From positions 1 to 32,384 of the forward strand of contig OMZR01000011.1 of NCBI GenBank assembly GCA_900315575.1: a DNA stretch of 32,384 bases, written 5' to 3'. This stretch comes from an uncultured Veillonellaceae bacterium (GTDB taxonomy: Bacteria; Bacillota; Negativicutes; Selenomonadales; Selenomonadaceae). A model generated the notes under the pieces. That model saw only the letters and a list, made by a program, of their open reading frames with translations, was not told where the DNA came from and ran no database searches. Both the position numbers and the translations under genes were made by a program. Shown piece by piece: positions 32,070 through 32,384 of this stretch (positions within the stretch are counted from its first letter, which is position 1; each line of letters begins with the position of its first letter).

Positions 32070-32384
32070 AGACAGAACCATAAAAGGAAAAACAAAAGCG
32101 GACTTCAGGGGATGGCTCAACCGGCGCCGGGGCATAGACAAGATCTATGGCTTTCTGGACTTTGACGGTGTGATCAACCTCTACAACTTTGATATTTCAG
32201 ATGATGAAGTAGTGAAGGAGAAGGATTGTCAATTGATTGCAACAACGCATGATTCAAATTTATTAGACTTGGAACTTTTAAGACAAGATGAAATATGGTT
32301 TGTTGAACGTCAGGACGATCATAGTTCGAAAGTATTTTCTTTAAATAAGTTTAAAGAAAGATTTGATAAAAAAATTGATAAAAT
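32062..32384 (+). CDS. Chimeric ORF: HAD-like start joined to the 3' part of an AAA_21/RloA-type ATPase (runs off window)
   Basis: ATG at 32062 opens a frame that stays open to the window edge (107 codons). Residues 1-50 (...GIDKIYGFLDFDGVINLYNF) contain a HAD-type DFDGV nucleophile motif. From about residue 54 the frame reads QLIATTHDSNLLDLELLRQD and EIWFVERQDD, the D/H-loop region of AAA_21 ATPases seen in RloA/Abi-type defence genes. The usual ATPase Walker A and B regions are absent. Base composition drops sharply to AT-rich near 32220. A deletion has probably joined two genes in frame. Whether the product is made is unknown. A weak GGAG lies 10 bases before the ATG. Confidence 0.5.
   Translation, partial: MAEDRTIKGKTKADFRGWLNRRRGIDKIYGFLDFDGVINLYNFDISDDEVVKEKDCQLIATTHDSNLLDLELLRQDEIWFVERQDDHSSKVFSLNKFKERFDKKIDK

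Noticed and set aside
1..32384. CRISPR array, tRNA or rRNA genes
   Set aside because: No regularly spaced repeats, no cloverleaf-like stretch and no rRNA-like conserved block were seen.

Overview
The window is a GC-rich (about 53% by eye) bacterial segment with strong AGGAGG-type ribosome sites, sigma-70-like promoters and T-run hairpin terminators. This fits a Firmicute with elevated GC. My best guess is the Negativicutes (Selenomonas or Mitsuokella-like), but that is inferred from style, not from a marker gene. The gene content (SSB, Y-family polymerase, serine resolvase, coiled-coil DNA-binding-type proteins, PcfJ-like proteins, type I restriction, an IS110-type element) is that of a plasmid, integrative element or defence island. 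No rRNA, tRNA or CRISPR array was seen.

Positions 1-7560 hold maintenance-type genes. A minus-strand operon runs from a KfrA-like coiled-coil protein through a small acetyltransferase to a flavodoxin. Its promoter sits among repeated TGTAAACGTAGACA-type sites. Next come a Y-family polymerase broken by a frameshift inside a perfect inverted repeat, a small partner gene, and a serine recombinase. A plus-strand pair follows (ribbon-helix-helix-like plus coiled coil, then an unknown protein). Then a minus-strand ssb, a secreted M23 peptidase and a two-span membrane protein, facing a divergent Xre regulator.

Positions 7635-16656 are a single minus-strand type I restriction-modification operon. 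In transcription order it encodes a half-size specificity subunit, a short second HsdM, a long HsdM, a full two-TRD HsdS and HsdR. The order M-halfS plus M-S-R is unusual.

Positions 16917-29020 are a tightly packed plus-strand operon that I consider the most interesting part. It encodes a small GrpE-like protein, an 831-residue Hsp70 with an extra domain between its ATPase and substrate-binding parts, an AAA+ ATPase, a protein with a J-like N-terminus lacking HPD plus PH-like repeats, a single-span membrane protein, two paralogous PcfJ-like/Sel1 proteins, and a zinc-ribbon membrane protein. Most junctions overlap or lie within 30 bases. This looks like a self-contained chaperone/AAA+ machine anchored to the membrane, placed divergently from the restriction operon. 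I do not recognise it as a described system.

Positions 29021-32384 hold an IS110/IS1111-type transposase with a long 3' non-coding end, a small membrane protein, a Cys-cluster/HD-domain protein, and at the edge an ORF that looks like a fusion of a HAD-like N-terminus with the 3' part of an AAA_21-type ATPase. Base composition shifts to AT-rich at the fusion point.
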